The translations under genes and the position numbers were made by a program. This document shows positions 44,076 through 52,714 of a DNA stretch of 61,244 nucleotides, one piece after another; position 1 is the first letter of the stretch; each line of letters starts with the position of its first letter. Below the pieces are notes generated by a model. That model did no database searches and was not told the origin of the DNA. It saw only the letters and a list, made by a program, of their open reading frames with translations. Source of the stretch: Gemmatimonadota bacterium (lineage in GTDB: Bacteria > Gemmatimonadota > Gemmatimonadetes > Longimicrobiales > Gaopeijiaceae); contig JADFSR010000023.1 of NCBI GenBank assembly GCA_022560615.1, positions 1 through 61,244 of the forward strand, written 5' to 3'.

Positions 44076-44111
44076 ACTACTATAATACTACCTACGCCGA
44101 CCCGTCCGCAA
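44076..44111 (-). promoter_or_regulatory. Leaderless-type promoter and operator of the MazEF-like pair
   Basis: On the minus strand TTGCGG is followed 18 bases later by TATTAT (44087-44082), then six bases, then the A of the ATG. TAGTA occurs twice (TAGTA-TTA-TAGTA) around the -10 box. Such a repeat at the promoter fits an autorepressor site of the ribbon-helix-helix antitoxin. Confidence 0.45.
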
Positions 44112-44213
44112 GGAGCCCCACGCGCCATGAGCGCTTCTTGCCCATTCCATGCCCCACTTCTCATCTTCACCCGATTGTTAGAGCGATGGCCGTACAGCGT
44201 ACGAGGTGACGAC

Positions 44214-45227
44214 ATGAAGATCTCCCGTCAACGGATTCTCACGATCAGCGCCGGGACCGGGGCCGCGTTGTTGCTATTGCTTGCCGGCGCCGTCCCGGCC
44301 GCCAGCGTCCAAGAGGTTCTCCCGCTGATCACAGAGGCCGAGTACGAGCGGTGGCTGGAGGATCTCTCGAACTGGGGTCGGTGGGGGCCGGACGACGAGA
44401 TCGGCGCGCTCAATCTGATCACGCCGGCCAAGCGCCGGGAGGCAGCGGCGCTGGTGCAGGACGGGATCACAGTATCGCTCGCCAGGACCGCGCAGACGGA
44501 AGAAGCCGTGGACAACCCCTGCCCCGTGCAGTGGGAGATGGTGAACGCCAGCCCCAGGGGGGCGAGTGACCGCGTGGCGTATCGATGCATCCACGGTCTC
44601 GGCTCGACGCACATCGACGGCTTCGCCCATCGCTTCTTCGGCGGCAAGATGTGGAACGGCTATCCGATCGAGGATCTCGTCACAATGGAGGGTGGCGCGC
44701 TGAAGAACTCGGTTCTCACCATGAAGAACGGAATCGTGACGCGCGGCGTGCTGTACGACATCGCCAGATTGAAAGGAGTGCCGTATCTGGAGCCGGGAAC
44801 CCGCATCACCGTCGAGGATCTGGAGGCGTGGGAGGCCGAGACCGGCGTGCGCGTGGGTTCGGGTGACGCGATGCTGCTGCGCTGGGGCCGATGGGCGAGG
44901 CGGGAAGCGGTCGGGCCGTTCGACACATGGGCTGAGGCGGCCGGCTTCGACAACTCGGTCATCCCGTGGCTGAAGGCGCGGGACATCGCGGTCCTCGGAT
45001 GGGAGACGCCGGGCTACACGCCGCGTCCTGAAGGCGACCTGCCTACGCTGGCGCTCCACGACTTCGCGTTGACGATGCTGGGCATTCACCTGCTCGACCG
45101 CGCGGATCTCGATGCGTTGGCCGAGATGGCAGCGGCCCAAGGGCGGTGGGAGTTCATGCTGATGATCGCTCCGTTGCCGATTCCCAACGGGACGGGCTCA
45201 CCCGTGAATCCGATCGCGGTGTTCTGA
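44214..45227 (+). CDS. Exported cyclase/kynurenine formamidase-family hydrolase
   Basis: 337 residues; ATG 44214 with GAGGTGA upstream, although the frame opens at 44127. Leader ends near PAASVQ. The family's metal motif HxGTHxDxPxH appears as GLGSTHIDGFAHRFF, and the other conserved part is RGVLYDIARLKGVPYLEP with GDAMLLRWGRW. It probably opens a cyclic amide or lactone, or hydrolyses N-formyl groups; the substrate is unknown. It stands between two toxin-antitoxin loci and is not clearly co-transcribed with either. Confidence 0.82.
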   Translation: MKISRQRILTISAGTGAALLLLLAGAVPAASVQEVLPLITEAEYERWLEDLSNWGRWGPDDEIGALNLITPAKRREAAALVQDGITVSLARTAQTEEAVDNPCPVQWEMVNASPRGASDRVAYRCIHGLGSTHIDGFAHRFFGGKMWNGYPIEDLVTMEGGALKNSVLTMKNGIVTRGVLYDIARLKGVPYLEPGTRITVEDLEAWEAETGVRVGSGDAMLLRWGRWARREAVGPFDTWAEAAGFDNSVIPWLKARDIAVLGWETPGYTPRPEGDLPTLALHDFALTMLGIHLLDRADLDALAEMAAAQGRWEFMLMIAPLPIPNGTGSPVNPIAVF

Positions 45228-45253
45228 AGCCAACCCGTCTTCTCAGCTATAGT

Positions 45254-45333
45254 CGTTCTATTATACTGGTATGGTATATAGTAGAACGATCTATTATAAT
45301 AGCTTGATATTATCGTGATCGTTCTATTATAAT
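45254..45333 (+). promoter_or_regulatory. Promoter/operator cluster of the mobile mystery pair
   Basis: A strongly AT-rich strip in high-GC DNA. CGTTCTATTATA occurs at 45254-45265 and 45320-45331, and ATAGTAGAACGAT at 45278-45290 is an inverted copy. A sigma70-like promoter TTGATA (45304-45309), 18-bp spacer, TATAAT (45328-45333) overlaps the second copy; another TATAAT lies at 45295-45300. It fits repression by the HTH protein encoded just downstream. Confidence 0.65.
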
Positions 45334-45362
45334 GGTACCTTTCTACTGAGACTCTCCGAACC

Positions 45363-45827
45363 ATGGGTAGACTTGAGGATTTACGGATACGGCAGCTGGA
45401 CGAGGCACTGACCCCGTTCCAGGCTCTCCGCGAGCGCCCGCCGCCTGGTCAGGGTTGGGCGAGGACCGTTCGTGAAGCCCTCGGGATGTCCCTGCGGCAG
45501 TTGGCCGAACGAACCGGCCTCTCGAAGACCGCGGTCCACAGCGCCGAGTCCAATGAATCCAAAGGAACGATACGGCTTGATTCGCTCAGAAAACTGGCCG
45601 AGGCAATGGATTGCGACCTGGTATATGCCATGGTGCCGCGGGACTCGCTCAGCAACATCCTCGAGCGGCAAGCTGAACACCTCGCTGCGAGCCTGGTCGC
45701 GCGGGTCTCGGAGTCGATGGAGTTGGAGGCCCAGGGAGTCCCCATGAGCGAAAGGCGACGCCAGACCAGTGAGATCACCGCGGACGTTCTCCGGGACCGG
45801 GGTAGGAACTTCTGGGATGTTCGATAA
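45363..45827 (+). CDS. HTH protein, mobile mystery protein A
   Basis: 154 residues. An XRE-type helix-turn-helix (MSLRQLAERTGLSKTAVHSA, then ESNESKGTIRLDSLRKLAEA) follows a 45-residue N-terminus (IRQLDEALTPFQALRERPPP), and a helical tail ends in DRGRNFWDVR. Size, order and the following Fic gene match the TIGR02612/02613 pair named mobile mystery proteins A and B. It probably represses its own promoter and acts as the antitoxin-like partner. Confidence 0.85.
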   Translation: MGRLEDLRIRQLDEALTPFQALRERPPPGQGWARTVREALGMSLRQLAERTGLSKTAVHSAESNESKGTIRLDSLRKLAEAMDCDLVYAMVPRDSLSNILERQAEHLAASLVARVSESMELEAQGVPMSERRRQTSEITADVLRDRGRNFWDVR

Positions 45828-46410
45828 CGAACCGGAAGGCGCCACCCCGGTTGATGCGGATGAGGCGGCGGACTTACTCCCCTCCCACATCCAAAACCGT
45901 GGTGAGCTCAACCTGTGGGAGCAGGAGAACATCCTCGAGGCAGCCGCCTGGGTCCTTCGCGCCCGGACTCCCGCCCTTGGCGAACCCACGGTCAGAGAAT
46001 TGCATCGGCGGATGTTCGACCAGACCTGGGCATGGGCCGGTCGCTACAGGACGTCAGACAAGAACATCGGAGCATACTGGGCCATCATTCAGGAAGAGGT
46101 CCGGAAGCTGGTTGACTATGGAGTCTTCTGGATGGAGCACGGCACCTTCCCGATCGATGAGGCCGCCCTGCGACTCCACCACCGCCTGGTCAAGATCCAC
46201 CCCTTCCCCAACGGAAACGGTCGGCATGCCCGCCTCTGGTGTGACATGCTTCTCCACCAGAGTGGCCGCGCGCCGTTCGCTTGGAAGAGCCGCGAACTGG
46301 ACGAAGCGGGGGACGCGCGCGGCGCCTACATCCGAGCTCTGCGATCCGCCGATGGCAACGACTACGAACCGTTGTTCACCCTGTTCCTCGAGGATCGCGG
46401 TCCCTGCTAG
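45817..46410 (+). CDS. Fic-family protein, mobile mystery protein B
   Basis: 197 residues; the ATG at 45817 overlaps the partner's stop by 11 bases and yields the family N-terminus MFDNEPEGATPVD. The Fic core is intact: HPFPNGNGRHARLW with catalytic His, preceded by LHRRMFDQTWAWAGRYRTSD and followed by DYEPLFTLFL. No self-inhibitory helix is seen inside, so control probably comes from protein A or its overlapping translation. Such proteins AMPylate or phosphorylate a target; the target here is unknown. Confidence 0.87.
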   Translation: MFDNEPEGATPVDADEAADLLPSHIQNRGELNLWEQENILEAAAWVLRARTPALGEPTVRELHRRMFDQTWAWAGRYRTSDKNIGAYWAIIQEEVRKLVDYGVFWMEHGTFPIDEAALRLHHRLVKIHPFPNGNGRHARLWCDMLLHQSGRAPFAWKSRELDEAGDARGAYIRALRSADGNDYEPLFTLFLEDRGPC

Positions 46411-46422
46411 TCCTGCGCCCCC

Positions 46423-46797
46423 TCACGCCTTGGCCCGGTACTCTACCTGATCCAACCCTTCGAAGTCGGCGTCCTGAGTCCAAAGCGTGGCGTCGTACAC
46501 GAGCGCCGACGCATAGATGATGCTGTCGGCCAGCGGGAGGCCGTGGTTCGCGCCGAGATCGGCCGCTTCGATGGCGAGTCCCTGATCCAGGTCAATCACT
46601 CGCCCCTGTCGCATGGCGGCGGCAACGGTCAATGCGTCCCCCCGCCCACGTTCCCGCAGCACGTAGCGATACACCTCCAGGACCGTGACCGAGGGCACGA
46701 GAAGGCTCTCTATCTCGTGGAGTGGCTGTTCGAAGAAGCCGGCGTTGGGCCCTCCCACGAAGTACTCGATCCATCCCGAGGAGTCGACGACGTTCAC
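46423..46797 (-). CDS. PIN-domain toxin (VapC-type)
   Basis: 124 residues from a GTG overlapping the antitoxin TGA (GTGA). MNVVDSSGWIEYFVGG, SVTVLEVYRYVLRERGRG, LPLADSIIYASALVYDATLW and TQDADFEG contain the four acidic residues of PIN RNases. It ends with a Val-Glu-Tyr strand. Probably an active tRNA or rRNA endonuclease. It is convergent with the Fic gene; stops are 13 bases apart. Confidence 0.88.
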   Translation of the reverse strand: MNVVDSSGWIEYFVGGPNAGFFEQPLHEIESLLVPSVTVLEVYRYVLRERGRGDALTVAAAMRQGRVIDLDQGLAIEAADLGANHGLPLADSIIYASALVYDATLWTQDADFEGLDQVEYRAKA

Positions 46798-47012
46798 AGG
46801 TCGCGGTCCGGCTCACGCTCGAAGTTCGGGTCCATTCCCCGGAGAAAGCCCCGCATCTCCGAAACGGGGCGGATGGGCACGAGCTCGATCCTCCCCGCTA
46901 TGGCGAAGGCTTCGACCTTCTGGCCTGGGCGGATGTTGAGGCGATCTCGCACATCCTTGGGAATGACCACCTGATATTTGCTGGACACTGTGACCGTGGA
47001 CACCAACGACAC
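46794..47012 (-). CDS. AbrB/SpoVT-type antitoxin
   Basis: 72 residues, GTG at 47012 (a GTG at codon 4 is an alternative). TVSSKYQVVIPKDVRDRLNI followed by RPGQKVEAFAIAGRIELVPI is the swapped-hairpin AbrB DNA-binding domain of VapB/MazE antitoxins. The acidic tail GMDPNFEREPDRDL binds the toxin. No clear operator was seen in the 130 bp upstream, which are shared with the divergent zinc-ribbon gene. Confidence 0.85.
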   Translation of the reverse strand: MSLVSTVTVSSKYQVVIPKDVRDRLNIRPGQKVEAFAIAGRIELVPIRPVSEMRGFLRGMDPNFEREPDRDL

Positions 47013-47142
47013 TCCGATCGATAGATATCTGGTAAGACGCTCCGAATACTAACCCTGTCGAGCGCCCTTACAACCGTGTGTGTGGAATGTCAGCCGCTCA
47101 ACCGCTATTCTCGGTCGACAACCGGGTCCGGCTGGTGACGCT

Positions 47143-47403
47143 ATGCCTATCTTCGAATACCGCTGTTCTTCGTGCGGACGTGAGCTCGAACACCTGGTGC
47201 TGGAGTCCTCTCGCGCGCCCACGTGCTCCTCGTGCGGAAGCCACGACCTCGAGAGGATCATGTCGAGGTCCGCGGTGAGCTCGGAGCACACGCAGGCGCG
47301 CGCCACACGTGGCCTTCGGGCCAAGAACCGGGCGCTGCGGCAGGATCATTCCCGCGAGGAAGTGAAGCGGGTCGCGGCGCACGCAGCCGATCACGACGAA
47401 TGA
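47143..47403 (+). CDS. FmdB-type zinc-ribbon protein
   Basis: 86 residues, start ATG 47143. MPIFEYRCSSCG begins the family and CSSCG supplies the second CxxC, so a single zinc ribbon. The C-terminal tail is basic and helical. Usually a putative regulatory or metal-related protein of unknown role. Its stop overlaps the next gene's ATG (ATGA), making it the first gene of the DUF1592-DUF1552-ankyrin operon. Confidence 0.85.
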   Translation: MPIFEYRCSSCGRELEHLVLESSRAPTCSSCGSHDLERIMSRSAVSSEHTQARATRGLRAKNRALRQDHSREEVKRVAAHAADHDE

Positions 47404-49880
47404 AGGACCGACGCTCCACAACTGGGCATGCGTCCATCGTCGCGCTGGTCCTCGGTGTCGGGATCGCGCTGGTGGTGATCGCCGCCACGCCCCACCCAAC
47501 CGCGATCGACCCGGATGACGTGCGAGCGGTCCTCGACGAGTACTGCGTTCGCTGTCACAACGAGAGGCGCCTGCGGGGCGGATTGGCGCTCGACGTGTTG
47601 GACGTGGAAGAGCCGAGCGCGGCGTCTGAGGAGTGGGAGACGGTGATCCGGAAGCTGCGCACGGGCACGATGCCGCCGGGTGACGTGGCACGGCCCAATC
47701 CGGCCGAGTACGACCTGGTGGCGAGCTGGCTGGAGACGGAGCTCGACCGGGCGGCTGCGGAGGCCGAGCCCAACCCGGGCACGACCAATCCGGTGCATCG
47801 TCTCAACCGCCTGGAGTACAACAACGCGATCAACGACCTGTTCGCGCTCGAGGTGGACGTGCAGTCCCTCTTGCCGGGTGACGAGACGGCGGACGGCAGC
47901 TTCGACAATTTCGCGGACGTGCTCTCGATCACGACCACCCACATGGAGCGGTACATGTCGGTGGCGCGGCAGGTGACACGCCTGGCTACCGGCCTACCTC
48001 CCGTGGCTCCCGGGGTGGAGACCTTCGAGATCCCGCTGCACGTCGTGCAGGATCAGCGGCAAAGTGAAGACCTCCCCTTCGCTTCTCGGGGCGGCATCGC
48101 GGTGCGATACGATTTCCCGGTGGATGGGGAGTACCTGCTCAAAATCCGGCTGCGCAGGCAGTACCAGGACTACCTGATGGGCATGGGATGGCCGCAGCAG
48201 CTCGATCTCCGGCTCGATGGAGCGCTCGTCGAGAGGTTCACGGTGGGCGGAGGTGCGCTCGACTCGAGGCCCGCAGCCGCCAGCTACGCGGGCTCGGGCG
48301 AGCCGGGTTCCTTCGGGGCTCCGGCGTGGGAAGTGTACATGCAGACCGGTGGCGACGCGCATCTGGAGGCGCGGGTGACGGTCGAGGCGGGGCCTGCGGT
48401 GGTCGGGGTGTCGTTCATCAGGGAGCAGTGGGAGCCGGAATTGCTACCGCAGCCGCTTCAGAGAGGGCGGGTCCTGACGAACGATCAGATCTACATGGGT
48501 TACGCGAGCGTGCACTCGGTCCAGATCGGGGGGCCGTACGAGACCACCGGAACGGTGGCGGACACTCCGAGCCGTAACGAGATCTTCGTGTGCCGTCCGG
48601 AGACGGGCGCACGAGAAGACGCGTGCGCCGAACAGATCCTGTCGAGGATGGCCCGACGCGCCTATCGCCGGCCCGCCACGCAAGACGACGTCGACGTGCT
48701 GCTCGACTTCTTCCGTCAGGGTCGTGCACAAGGTGGAAGCTTCGACACAGGGATCCAACTCGCGTTGGAGCGACTCGTGGTGGATCCGGAGTTTCTCGTG
48801 CGCGTCAGCCGTGTGCCGGCCGGGGTCGAGGCGGACGAGGTTTACGACCTCAGTGACGTGGAGGTCGCCTCCCGGCTGTCCTTCTTCCTGTGGAGCAGCA
48901 TCCCAGACGAACACTTGCTCGAGTTGGCGGAAGACGGTCGCCTGACGGATCCCGCCGTTTTCGAGGAGCAGGTTCGCAGGATGTTGGCCGATCCGCGTGC
49001 GATCAACGCACTGGTAGAGGGCTTTGCGGCTCAGTGGCTGAACCTGCGCCTCCTCCCCGAGAAGCTCGCCGACCCGCTCAAGTATCCTGATTTCGATGAG
49101 AGTCTCCTGGACGCGTTCCAGCAGGAGACGGAGATGTTCATCGCCAGTACTCTGCGCAACGATCGTCCGATCGTGGAGTTGCTGAGCGCGGACTACACCT
49201 ATGTGAACGAACGCTTGGCGAGGTTCTACGGGATCCCGGGTGTGTACGGAAGCCGCCCGCGGCGGGTCACGCTACCGAACCCCGAGCGACGCGGGGGTCT
49301 GCTCGGGCACGGAGGGCTGATGGCGATCACCTCGTACCCGGACCGCACGTCGCCCGTGTTGCGGGGCAAGTGGCTGCTGGACAATATCTTGGGTGCGAAC
49401 CTACCACCGCCGCCGGCCAACGTCGATACGAGCTTGGACCAGGGTGCGGGAACGGCGGCGCTGGGCATCCGCGAGCGGCTGGAACGGCACCGGAGCGATC
49501 GCCTGTGTGCCAGTTGCCATTCGCTCATGGATCCTCTGGGCTTCGCGCTGGAGAATTTCGATGCCGTGGGTGGATGGCGGGACTTCGATGAATTTGGTGA
49601 TCCGGTGGATAGCCGCGGGACGTGGCCCAGCGGGGTCGAGCTCGGCGGAGTGGCAGCGTTGCGGTCATTCTTGCTCGAGCATGATGAGCAGTTCGTTCGC
49701 ACAGTAACCGAGAAGCTCATGTCGTACGCGTTGGGACGTCCACTGGAGCACTTCGATCAGCCGACGGTGCGCCAGATCGTGCGCGACGCTGAAGCGGGCG
49801 GCTACCGCTGGTCATCGATCGTACTCGGAATCACTAAAAGCCAGGCCTTCCTAATGCGCAGGTCCGTGGAAGCGAGCTGA
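47400..49880 (+). CDS. DUF1592-type protein with cytochrome c-like motif, exported
   Basis: 826 residues from ATG 47400, overlapping the upstream stop. Residues 10-30 form a leader or anchor. CVRCHN near residue 50 is a CxxCH heme site. Then follow the DUF1587/1595/1592/1588/1585 chain typical of planctomycete-type proteins: NRLEYNNAINDLFALEVDVQ, YRRPATQDDVDVLLDFF, LSFFLWSSIPDEHLLELAED, GLLGHGGLMAITSYPDRTSP, VLRGKWLLDNIL, and CASCHSLMDPLGFALENFDA with a second CxxCH. Probably a periplasmic redox enzyme or scaffold; the reaction is unknown. Confidence 0.9.
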   Translation: MKDRRSTTGHASIVALVLGVGIALVVIAATPHPTAIDPDDVRAVLDEYCVRCHNERRLRGGLALDVLDVEEPSAASEEWETVIRKLRTGTMPPGDVARPNPAEYDLVASWLETELDRAAAEAEPNPGTTNPVHRLNRLEYNNAINDLFALEVDVQSLLPGDETADGSFDNFADVLSITTTHMERYMSVARQVTRLATGLPPVAPGVETFEIPLHVVQDQRQSEDLPFASRGGIAVRYDFPVDGEYLLKIRLRRQYQDYLMGMGWPQQLDLRLDGALVERFTVGGGALDSRPAAASYAGSGEPGSFGAPAWEVYMQTGGDAHLEARVTVEAGPAVVGVSFIREQWEPELLPQPLQRGRVLTNDQIYMGYASVHSVQIGGPYETTGTVADTPSRNEIFVCRPETGAREDACAEQILSRMARRAYRRPATQDDVDVLLDFFRQGRAQGGSFDTGIQLALERLVVDPEFLVRVSRVPAGVEADEVYDLSDVEVASRLSFFLWSSIPDEHLLELAEDGRLTDPAVFEEQVRRMLADPRAINALVEGFAAQWLNLRLLPEKLADPLKYPDFDESLLDAFQQETEMFIASTLRNDRPIVELLSADYTYVNERLARFYGIPGVYGSRPRRVTLPNPERRGGLLGHGGLMAITSYPDRTSPVLRGKWLLDNILGANLPPPPANVDTSLDQGAGTAALGIRERLERHRSDRLCASCHSLMDPLGFALENFDAVGGWRDFDEFGDPVDSRGTWPSGVELGGVAALRSFLLEHDEQFVRTVTEKLMSYALGRPLEHFDQPTVRQIVRDAEAGGYRWSSIVLGITKSQAFLMRRSVEAS

Positions 49881-49912
49881 GGCGCGAACAGAACACACAT
49901 GGGAGCTCACAG

Positions 49913-51250
49913 ATGATGACCATCCTGGGGAAATCGCTCCCCCGACGAACCCTCATTAAAGGTTTGGGCGCGAGCCTTGCGCTGCCGCTGCTCGATGCAA
50001 TGGTACCCGTCGGGCTGCGTGGACTGTCTGCGCCTGAGCGCGTGCATCGCTTCCAAACCTTCTACGTGCCGAACGGCATGGCGATGGACTACTGGTCGCC
50101 AGTGGGCATAGGCGCTGATTTCGAGCTCACGCCGATCCTCGAGCCGCTCGCGCCTTTCAAGGATCAGATGCTGGTCCTGTCGGGGATCCGAGCGAATTGG
50201 AACCAGATTCACGCGGGTGCCTCCGGATCGTTCCTGACCGGCATTCCTCAGGGTGGACGTACCGAGACCGAGATTGTCGCGGACGTATCGATGGACCAGG
50301 TCCTGGCGCGAGAGTTCGGCCGGATCACCCAGGTGGCCTCGCTGGAGCTCGCCATGGACGCCCCGGCAAACGCGGGCGCCTGCAGCAGCAACCTGAGCTG
50401 CGTCTATACGCATACGCTCTCATGGCGCGGCCCCACGCAGCCGCTGCCGACGGAGTACAATCCTCGGGCCGTGTTCGAGCGACTGTTCGGCGACGCGGGC
50501 TCCACCGAGCGCGGCGCTCGTGAGAACAGGCTGAGACAGCAGAAGAGCATCCTCGACTCAGTGCTCGACAAGCTCGGTCAGCTAAGCCGGGAGATCGGCG
50601 CGCAGGATCAGATCAAGGTGGAGCAGTACACGGAAGCCATCCGGGATGTCGAGCGGCGCATCGAGAGGGCCGAAGCTCAGATCGATATCGAGCTGCCCAA
50701 CTTCGAGCAGCCAGAAGGTGCACCGGCCGATTTCGAAGACCACCTGGACTTGATGCTCGACCTGCAGCTGCTGGCGCTCCAGACCGACCTGACGCGCGTC
50801 ATCACGTTCATGATCGGCAAAGAGCAGAGCCCGCGGCCGTACCCGCAGATCGGTGTCCCGGACGCGCACCACCCGCTCTCGCATCACAATGACCAGCCGG
50901 AGCTGGTCGAGCGCATGTCGAGGATCAACCGGTATCACGCCGAACTGTTCGCCCGGTATCTGACCAAGCTGCGGGCGACCCCCGACGGCGACGGCAACCT
51001 GCTCGACAACATGACGATCCTGTATGGCTCGGGTATCTCCAACAGCACGCGGCATTCCGGCCGCAACCTGCCGCTGCTCGTGATGGGCGGGGGCGCAGGG
51101 ACCCTGCGAGGCGGCCGACACCTCGAGTATTCCGACGATCCTGGGATGGCGAACCTGCTCGTCACGCTCATGGACAAGTTGGGCGTCCCGGTGGAGTCGC
51201 ACGGGGCGAGCACCGGAGCGCTTCCGCTCGATACGCTGCCCGGGCTCTGA
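49913..51250 (+). CDS. DUF1552 protein with twin-arginine leader
   Basis: 445 residues; GGGAG precedes ATG 49913. SLPRRTLIKGLGASLALPLL is a Tat signal. The body matches DUF1552: FYVPNGMAMDYWSP, ANWNQIHAGASGSFLTGIP, VFERLFGDAGS, HHPLSHHNDQPELVERMSRI, MTILYGSGISNSTRHSGRNL and LPLLVMGGGAG. The alkaline phosphatase-like metal fold (as in DUF1501) is suggested by the motif order. Always found beside DUF1592 genes, so it works with the preceding product. 32 bp after its stop; same operon. Confidence 0.9.
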   Translation: MMTILGKSLPRRTLIKGLGASLALPLLDAMVPVGLRGLSAPERVHRFQTFYVPNGMAMDYWSPVGIGADFELTPILEPLAPFKDQMLVLSGIRANWNQIHAGASGSFLTGIPQGGRTETEIVADVSMDQVLAREFGRITQVASLELAMDAPANAGACSSNLSCVYTHTLSWRGPTQPLPTEYNPRAVFERLFGDAGSTERGARENRLRQQKSILDSVLDKLGQLSREIGAQDQIKVEQYTEAIRDVERRIERAEAQIDIELPNFEQPEGAPADFEDHLDLMLDLQLLALQTDLTRVITFMIGKEQSPRPYPQIGVPDAHHPLSHHNDQPELVERMSRINRYHAELFARYLTKLRATPDGDGNLLDNMTILYGSGISNSTRHSGRNLPLLVMGGGAGTLRGGRHLEYSDDPGMANLLVTLMDKLGVPVESHGASTGALPLDTLPGL

Positions 51251-51298
51251 TCCGGAATGCGATCGCTCGGGAAGGACGCTCACGAGGGTGCGCGGCGC

Positions 51299-52651
51299 AT
51301 GAGCGTGCGCGTCAGGGGCCTGATTCCGCTGGAATTGGCTCTGGTGCTCGTGGGGGCCACAGGGGCTGACCCGGCGCCCCTGATCGAGGCGGCGAAGAGC
51401 GCGGATTGGGAGGCGGTCCGGACCCTGCTCGAGCAAGGAGCGGACGCCACCGCTACGGCGCCCGACGGAGCGACCGCGCTCCATTGGGCGAGCTACTGGG
51501 ACGATGTCGAGGCCGCCGAGCTGCTGACCAGCGCCGGCGCCGACGTGAACGCCGCGAACGATCTCGGCGCGACGCCCCTCTGGAATGCGAGCTTGAACGG
51601 AAGCGTGGAGATGGTGCGCAGCCTGCTCGAGGCTGGAGCGGATGCCGACGCCGCTCTACTCTCCGGAGAGACCCCCGTCATGACCGCGGCTCGCACAGGC
51701 CAAGCCCAGGTGGTCGGGCAGCTACTCGCCGCCGGTGCCGATCCGAACGCCACCGCCTCGCGCGGTCAGACCGCGCTCATGTGGGCGGCTTCCCAGCGGC
51801 ATCCTGACGCGGTTCGCGTGCTGATCGAGTACGGTGCGGACGTGCACGCCCGGTCGGAGACCTGGAGCCAGGTCATGGCCATCCCGCCGCACAGCATTCC
51901 AGCCAACCAGCAGAATGTTCCCCATGGCGGCAACACGCCGCTGCTGTTCGCGGTCCGGGTGGGAGGCCTGGCATCGGCACGGCTACTCGCCGATGCGGGT
52001 GCCGACGTCGACGCCACCGATGCCTGGGGCGTCAGCGCGACGGTTCTCGCCGCTCACTCCGGGTTTTCTGATCTGGTGGAGTTCCTGCTCGACGAGGGCG
52101 CCGACCCCGATGCGGCCGGCGCGGGGTTCTCCGCGCTGCACGTGGCGGTCATGCGTCGGGACGTACGCATCGTCAGCACGCTTCTCGCCCACGGAGCGGA
52201 TGCCAACGCCCAACTCGCGAACTGGACGCCCACGAGGCGCGCTTCTAGGGACTGGTCCATTCACCCTGCCCTGGTCGGAGCCTCGCCGTTCTGGCTCGCG
52301 GCTCGCTTCAGCCAACCCGACGTCATGCGCTTGCTCGCCGAGCACGGCGCCGATCCGCTGTTCGTGCATCACGCCGACTATATGCGCACCATCGGCACGT
52401 ACGGCGCCAACCGCACGACCGAAGCCACCACTGCGCTCATGGCAGCGGTCGGTATGGGTGGCTCGCGCAGAATGAGGGCATTCGTGTCCCCGGATCCCGC
52501 TGACCTGGAAGCTCTGAGCCTGGAAGCGGTCAAGCTCGCGGTGGAGCTCGGTGTGGACGTCGACGCCGTCGACGAGGAAGGTCGGACGGCGGCCGATGCT
52601 GCCATTTACGACTCAGTCGTGGACTTTCTCTCCAGAGTGGGTCGGCGGTAG
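51299..52651 (+). CDS. Exported ankyrin-repeat protein
   Basis: 450 residues; ATG 51299 (GAGGG ten bases before) gives a clean signal peptide, although the frame opens at 51257. At least ten ankyrin repeats are visible, such as DGATALHWASYWDDVEAAEL, LGATPLWNASLNGSVEMVRS, RGQTALMWAASQRHPDAVRV and FSALHVAVMRRDVRIVSTLL. One repeat is interrupted by an insert (QVMAIPPHSIPANQQNVPHG). The usual third partner of the DUF1592-DUF1552 operon, presumably a binding scaffold in the periplasm. Confidence 0.88.
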   Translation: MSVRVRGLIPLELALVLVGATGADPAPLIEAAKSADWEAVRTLLEQGADATATAPDGATALHWASYWDDVEAAELLTSAGADVNAANDLGATPLWNASLNGSVEMVRSLLEAGADADAALLSGETPVMTAARTGQAQVVGQLLAAGADPNATASRGQTALMWAASQRHPDAVRVLIEYGADVHARSETWSQVMAIPPHSIPANQQNVPHGGNTPLLFAVRVGGLASARLLADAGADVDATDAWGVSATVLAAHSGFSDLVEFLLDEGADPDAAGAGFSALHVAVMRRDVRIVSTLLAHGADANAQLANWTPTRRASRDWSIHPALVGASPFWLAARFSQPDVMRLLAEHGADPLFVHHADYMRTIGTYGANRTTEATTALMAAVGMGGSRRMRAFVSPDPADLEALSLEAVKLAVELGVDVDAVDEEGRTAADAAIYDSVVDFLSRVGRR

Positions 52652-52659
52652 GAATCCGA

Positions 52660-52701
52660 GCCAAATCACAGCAGCCAAATCACAGCAGCCAAATCACAGC
52701 A
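52660..52701. repeat. Three perfect tandem copies of a 14-bp unit
   Basis: AGCCAAATCACAGC is repeated three times without a gap (52660-52673, 52674-52687, 52688-52701), ending one base before the 52703 ATG and just before the ribosome site of the peptidase gene. Copy number could vary by slippage and alter the distance between upstream control sites and the gene. Confidence 0.75.
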
Positions 52702-52714
52702 GATGGAGGCGGCC

